From the NCBI GenBank assembly GCA_020633205.1, contig JACKEB010000011.1:558001-622000 (forward strand): a DNA stretch of 64,000 nt, read 5' to 3'. A model generated the notes under the pieces. The model saw nothing but the letters and a program-made list of their open reading frames with translations, was not told the origin of the DNA and searched no databases. Source of the stretch: Polyangiaceae bacterium. Lineage in GTDB: Bacteria; Myxococcota_A; Polyangia; Polyangiales; Polyangiaceae. Made by a program: the position numbers and the translations under genes. This document shows, one piece after another, positions 62,201-64,000 of this stretch (position 1 is its first letter; every line of letters begins with the position of its first letter).

Positions 62201-63009
62201 TCCGGATCAGGCTTCGGCGACGTGCTGCCGTCATATGCGTCACCGGCGAAGTCCTTTCCACCGACGACCCTTGCCGTGGGGAAACTGTTGGCTTCGATGA
62301 CCGCCGAGTCGTTGGCGTTGTAGGCGGCGCTGGTTCCCGTGCCGCCAAAGTCCGCGTGGGTGTAGTCGATGCCGGAGTCCATCACGCCGATGGTGATTCC
62401 ATCGCCATCCAGCGGGGAGATGCGTTCCCAGACCTTCGGTGCGCCAATTGCTGGCACTGCAGAAGCGAGGTTTCGGCTGTAGTAAGGTACGGGCGCGATG
62501 CCGACGACCTCGGCGACACGCTGCAGGTCGCGCACTTTACTTGCGGCGATGCGTACGTGAACGCGGTTTCCAACCTTGCCGATGCGCGCAATGATCTCCG
62601 CGCCATAGCTTTGTAGCTGGGGCACCACGCGGTCTTGTTGCGCCCTCACCGTCGCGGCCTGGCGCATGAAGCTCTGCTTGGAGCGCTGGGCGTTGAAGCT
62701 ATTCGACTTGAGGTCGATGCCTCGCGGAATCGATGCGGCTGGGGCAGGCTCGCTCAGCAGCACGTACACCTGCACCATCCGATTCGGGTCGGGCTCACTA
62801 TGACCGAGCAAGAAGGGCGCGTGGGTTAGGTCTCGAGGCGGTGCCGCGGGGAGCCACTCAAGGTTTGCGCTCTGAGTGCCATGCGTGCGGTGCTCGGCGC
62901 CGGCGGCACTACAGCCGTTGTTTGTGGTCGCCGCGAGCGCTGCGACACCTCCCAGCAACAGCCAGCGAGGTGCGAGGGGGCGGGAATGGGCATTCAGGAT
63001 ACGGCGCAT
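59239..63009 (-). CDS. Large MYXO-CTERM subtilase with PA insert
   Basis: About 1256 residues, secreted. A signal region ends near NNGC (about residue 34). An inhibitor-like propeptide follows, then an S8 domain with canonical triad Asp211 (GVMDSGIDYTHADF), His286 (GGHGTHVAGIAAG) and Ser612 (SGTSMASPMAAG). A protease-associated (PA) domain is inserted before the Ser (~450-560). Beta-rich Fn3-like modules fill ~650-1200. The end is GCSCRTARN, a hydrophobic stretch and RRRRQRR, a MYXO-CTERM tail for surface sorting. ATG 63009 is chosen because it opens the signal peptide. Confidence 0.93.
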   Translation of the reverse strand: MRRILNAHSRPLAPRWLLLGGVAALAATTNNGCSAAGAEHRTHGTQSANLEWLPAAPPRDLTHAPFLLGHSEPDPNRMVQVYVLLSEPAPAASIPRGIDLKSNSFNAQRSKQSFMRQAATVRAQQDRVVPQLQSYGAEIIARIGKVGNRVHVRIAASKVRDLQRVAEVVGIAPVPYYSRNLASAVPAIGAPKVWERISPLDGDGITIGVMDSGIDYTHADFGGTGTSAAYNANDSAVIEANSFPTARVVGGKDFAGDAYDGSTSPKPDPDPLDCARQVGGRISGGHGTHVAGIAAGNGVLKDGSPYTGPYNASLDPNAFEVYPGVAPKASLHAIRIFGCDGGTTLTANAYDYAIDPNGDDDPSDRLDVLNASLGSDFGLGGSNAALIKNLVRGGTVFVAAAGNAGSSYFIAGQPAGVDQALSVAATSESALPELKVTSPASVAGSYAAVSGGISAPIPTDTPISGKLVRTQPSNGCADYSNAAAISGNIALIDRGSCTFEEKLSRAAAAGAVAAVVVQNSPAEPPFPMGGDNPVGIPAVMIGNSDGGLLKGASNVEADLLAVEGKSQLSPFSSRGPESTTGGFKPEIAAPGGDIRSAGVGSGYKGVVNSGTSMASPMAAGAAALVRQAHPTWLPTEVKSAMINTAAPAFVSGMQAPVSHVGGGRVQVDAAIDTQVVAAAEPSEGSGIAFGFLITESPTTSARTVRITNTSSSSVEFDVASELQYPVAGVSVTASQSSVSIPAGESFDLEVALTFDPTQVTTLAPDPTTPTTVRLGSDAEYGRHFLMEAAGQVNLTSKTTGQPDLHVPFNGAVRPAGSRSLDFGTCGEGNTLTLESAGGNTTPAPVTGVFQLGLSEDPETTLDASDDVIAIGAATDLKSRDFADASAFIALAIRGTWTTPAPNSYETFSSGSPGRYVVQIDTNLDNSYDYELVALSFNDVLICYSMSRTGQQGGGRFLNIVPADVLNTNAYLNSVLVFPVFLDDLGLTAENAKFQYRVSSVTGSIINQGDTTPWATFDANHPAVDASPYGLDGRPLFSGDDVIRADVDRNQPAQALILHFDNIEGQRAQVIDVPAPGTDESNLVLTSSTVEKATAGSNVQSQLTIAHVAAGGSTTPRQVSLKLGVSGLSLLDAVPSVGSCNAAARTCDLGELAPGESATIDLTLRALEGETEGTVTAEIGSDEGCGASADDDSISDSVTIEQLQASDPNQVPAVSPGGGGCSCRTARNSSAPSNAASWLGLGIGLAWLRRRRQRRTA

Positions 63010-63734
63010 CGGATCTCTTCGTTGAGCTGCGGATTTCGTCGGGTGCGCGCATCGCGAACGCGTGCGGCGCGTTACCCGACCCAAGTTCGGGCCCGGGTTT
63101 CCCATCGGTTTGCGGTGCATACAAAGGCTTTTTCGACGTGGGTTCCCCATCCTCACGCCGCTGAGACACGTTGAGGCACCAGCCACGCTGGACAATCGCG
63201 GCGAGGCGCGAATTTGGGGGGGAGGTGTGTTGGTCAGTCGACCTAGGGAGTTTTCCACAGGGGAAAAGTTGCCTGGGTCGGCCACGGGGTGCGCTCGGTT
63301 GGCTGCGGCGCTCCTCACCCCCCGAACCCGCGCATCGCGCCAAGTCGTGGGCATCACCGCTCGCATGAGCAGTGGGGGCTGACGTCGGGCTGAGACCGCT
63401 TGGTGGTTGCGAATTCCCGCGCGTAGGCTGGGGTCGCCTGAGGATTGGGCTTCGGCGTGGCCTTTTGGAGCCGCGGAAGAACCGATGAGTGCTGCCAGGC
63501 TCGCGAAATATCAAATGAAAATGCTTAGGTCCGGGTCTGCTGCTAGAGTTCGAGCCAGATGCAGCCCGTGAGGGCAGGGGGACCGCAAGACGTGGGCCGA
63601 GCGTCATAAGCGAAAGCTGCCGGAACTTTCGAGCGTTAGGACCGTCACTGCGTAGACCCGCGCGAGCTACTGGCTCGCTTCAACGGCATCGCAACCTCAA
63701 TAGCTAGATCTCGCCTCCAACCAGTAGGTCGACC
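63010..63734. other. Gene-free region before the right-edge gene
   Basis: About 725 bp with no trusted frame. It holds a near copy of the dispersed motif with six C (63314-63326), a G-rich partner near 63214, and a TTTTCC/GGAAAA hairpin at 63251-63267. Stretches near 63540-63640 look leader-like, but I could match no known riboswitch. Confidence 0.4.
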
Positions 63735-64000
63735 TTGTCTCGAGAAGCAGAACTGAAGCGCCTGGCCCAAGCCGCGAATCGCACCGGCTTTCGCATGCGC
63801 TTCGATCACGCGCTGCACCGCACGCTGCTCCTGTTTCCTCCCGTGCTGCTCTACGGCTTGGGGACGCTGATCTGGATCAAGGTCTGGCAGCCAAGCGGCG
63901 CACGGATCTCCCAGGTGCTGGCGATCGGGTCGATTACCGTCATCGTTTGGCTCGCTGGCACCCTGCACGCGTGGCTGAAGCCACGTCCAAACTACGCCGG
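63735..64000 (+). CDS. Membrane protein, truncated by the window end
   Basis: The frame opens after a stop at 63705 and runs off the right edge. The TTG at 63735 with AGG six bases upstream is the only early start. The sequence begins with a basic amphipathic segment (LKRLAQAANRTGFRMRFDH). Two membrane helices follow (TLLLFPPVLLYGLGTLIWI and VLAIGSITVIVWLAGTLHAW). The family is not recognisable from this part. The opposite strand also reads open here, but its product is Arg/Gln-rich and implausible. Confidence 0.65.
   Translation, partial: MSREAELKRLAQAANRTGFRMRFDHALHRTLLLFPPVLLYGLGTLIWIKVWQPSGARISQVLAIGSITVIVWLAGTLHAWLKPRPNYA

Noticed and set aside
63540..63640. Leader-like stretch that might be a cyclic-di-GMP or other riboswitch
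   Set aside because: I looked for GEMM, cobalamin, TPP and SAH core strings and found no match.
1..64000. tRNA, rRNA, CRISPR, insertion sequence, prophage or integrase
   Set aside because: No T-loop strings, rRNA cores, regular repeat arrays, transposase motifs or terminal repeats were seen; composition looks even across the window.

Overview
This is a GC-rich stretch (roughly two-thirds G+C by eye) of a myxobacterial-type chromosome. Three secreted proteins end in MYXO-CTERM tails (a Gly/Ser-rich spacer, a Cys motif, a hydrophobic helix and an Arg cluster). There are also many lipoproteins with Gly/Ser/Asn-rich linkers, two PilZ proteins, HEAT-repeat and degenerate HD-domain proteins, and a complete tol-pal cluster. 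Together these fit the Polyangiales/Sorangiineae side of the Myxococcota. That placement is inference, because there is no rRNA in the window. I saw no tRNA, rRNA, CRISPR array or insertion sequence.

Layout. 0-3.6 kb: a HEAT-repeat protein and a degenerate HD-domain protein, translationally coupled. 3.7-5.2 kb: a GntR/FCD regulator with its likely own operator, and a partner of unknown function. 5.3-8.0 kb: a large FG-GAP/CARDB lipoprotein followed by two intrinsic terminators. 8.5-20.3 kb: a maltodextrin-type uptake locus (LamB-like porin, GH13 amylase, MalK-like ATPase, a solute-binding-protein/MalF fusion, a MalG-like permease), broken up by an M50 intramembrane protease, aroC and a Pro/Ala/Glu-rich membrane protein. 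20.3-34.6 kb: rhomboid protease, sulfatase-fold membrane enzyme, mfd, PilZ protein, von Willebrand A lipoprotein, SCP2 protein and small secreted proteins. 34.8-39.1 kb: pal-tolQ-tolR-tolA-tolB read leftward. 39.1-46.1 kb: small uncharacterised genes, including a frameshifted gene, a STAS-like gene with a decayed partial copy, two tandem membrane paralogues and a Cys-rich repeat protein. 46.1-53.6 kb: M16 peptidase, PpiD-like chaperone, PilZ protein, DinG/YoaA-type helicase and a metallo-beta-lactamase-fold hydrolase. 54-63 kb: two subtilases and a golvesin-type protein, all with MYXO-CTERM tails, around a response regulator with a histone-H1-like tail. The right edge cuts a membrane-protein gene.

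How the genes fit together. The porin, amylase and transporter genes describe capture, extracytoplasmic trimming and import of alpha-glucans. Tol-Pal, PpiD and M16 serve envelope upkeep. The MYXO-CTERM proteins form a secreted or surface-attached proteolytic and wall-acting set. The most unusual items are the receiver-plus-H1-tail regulator, the binding-protein/permease fusion, a 12-bp motif (CTCACCCCCGAA) found four times exactly and in several near copies mostly in gaps, a small gene split by a six-G run, and two MYXO-CTERM tails encoded antiparallel on the same 49 bp.
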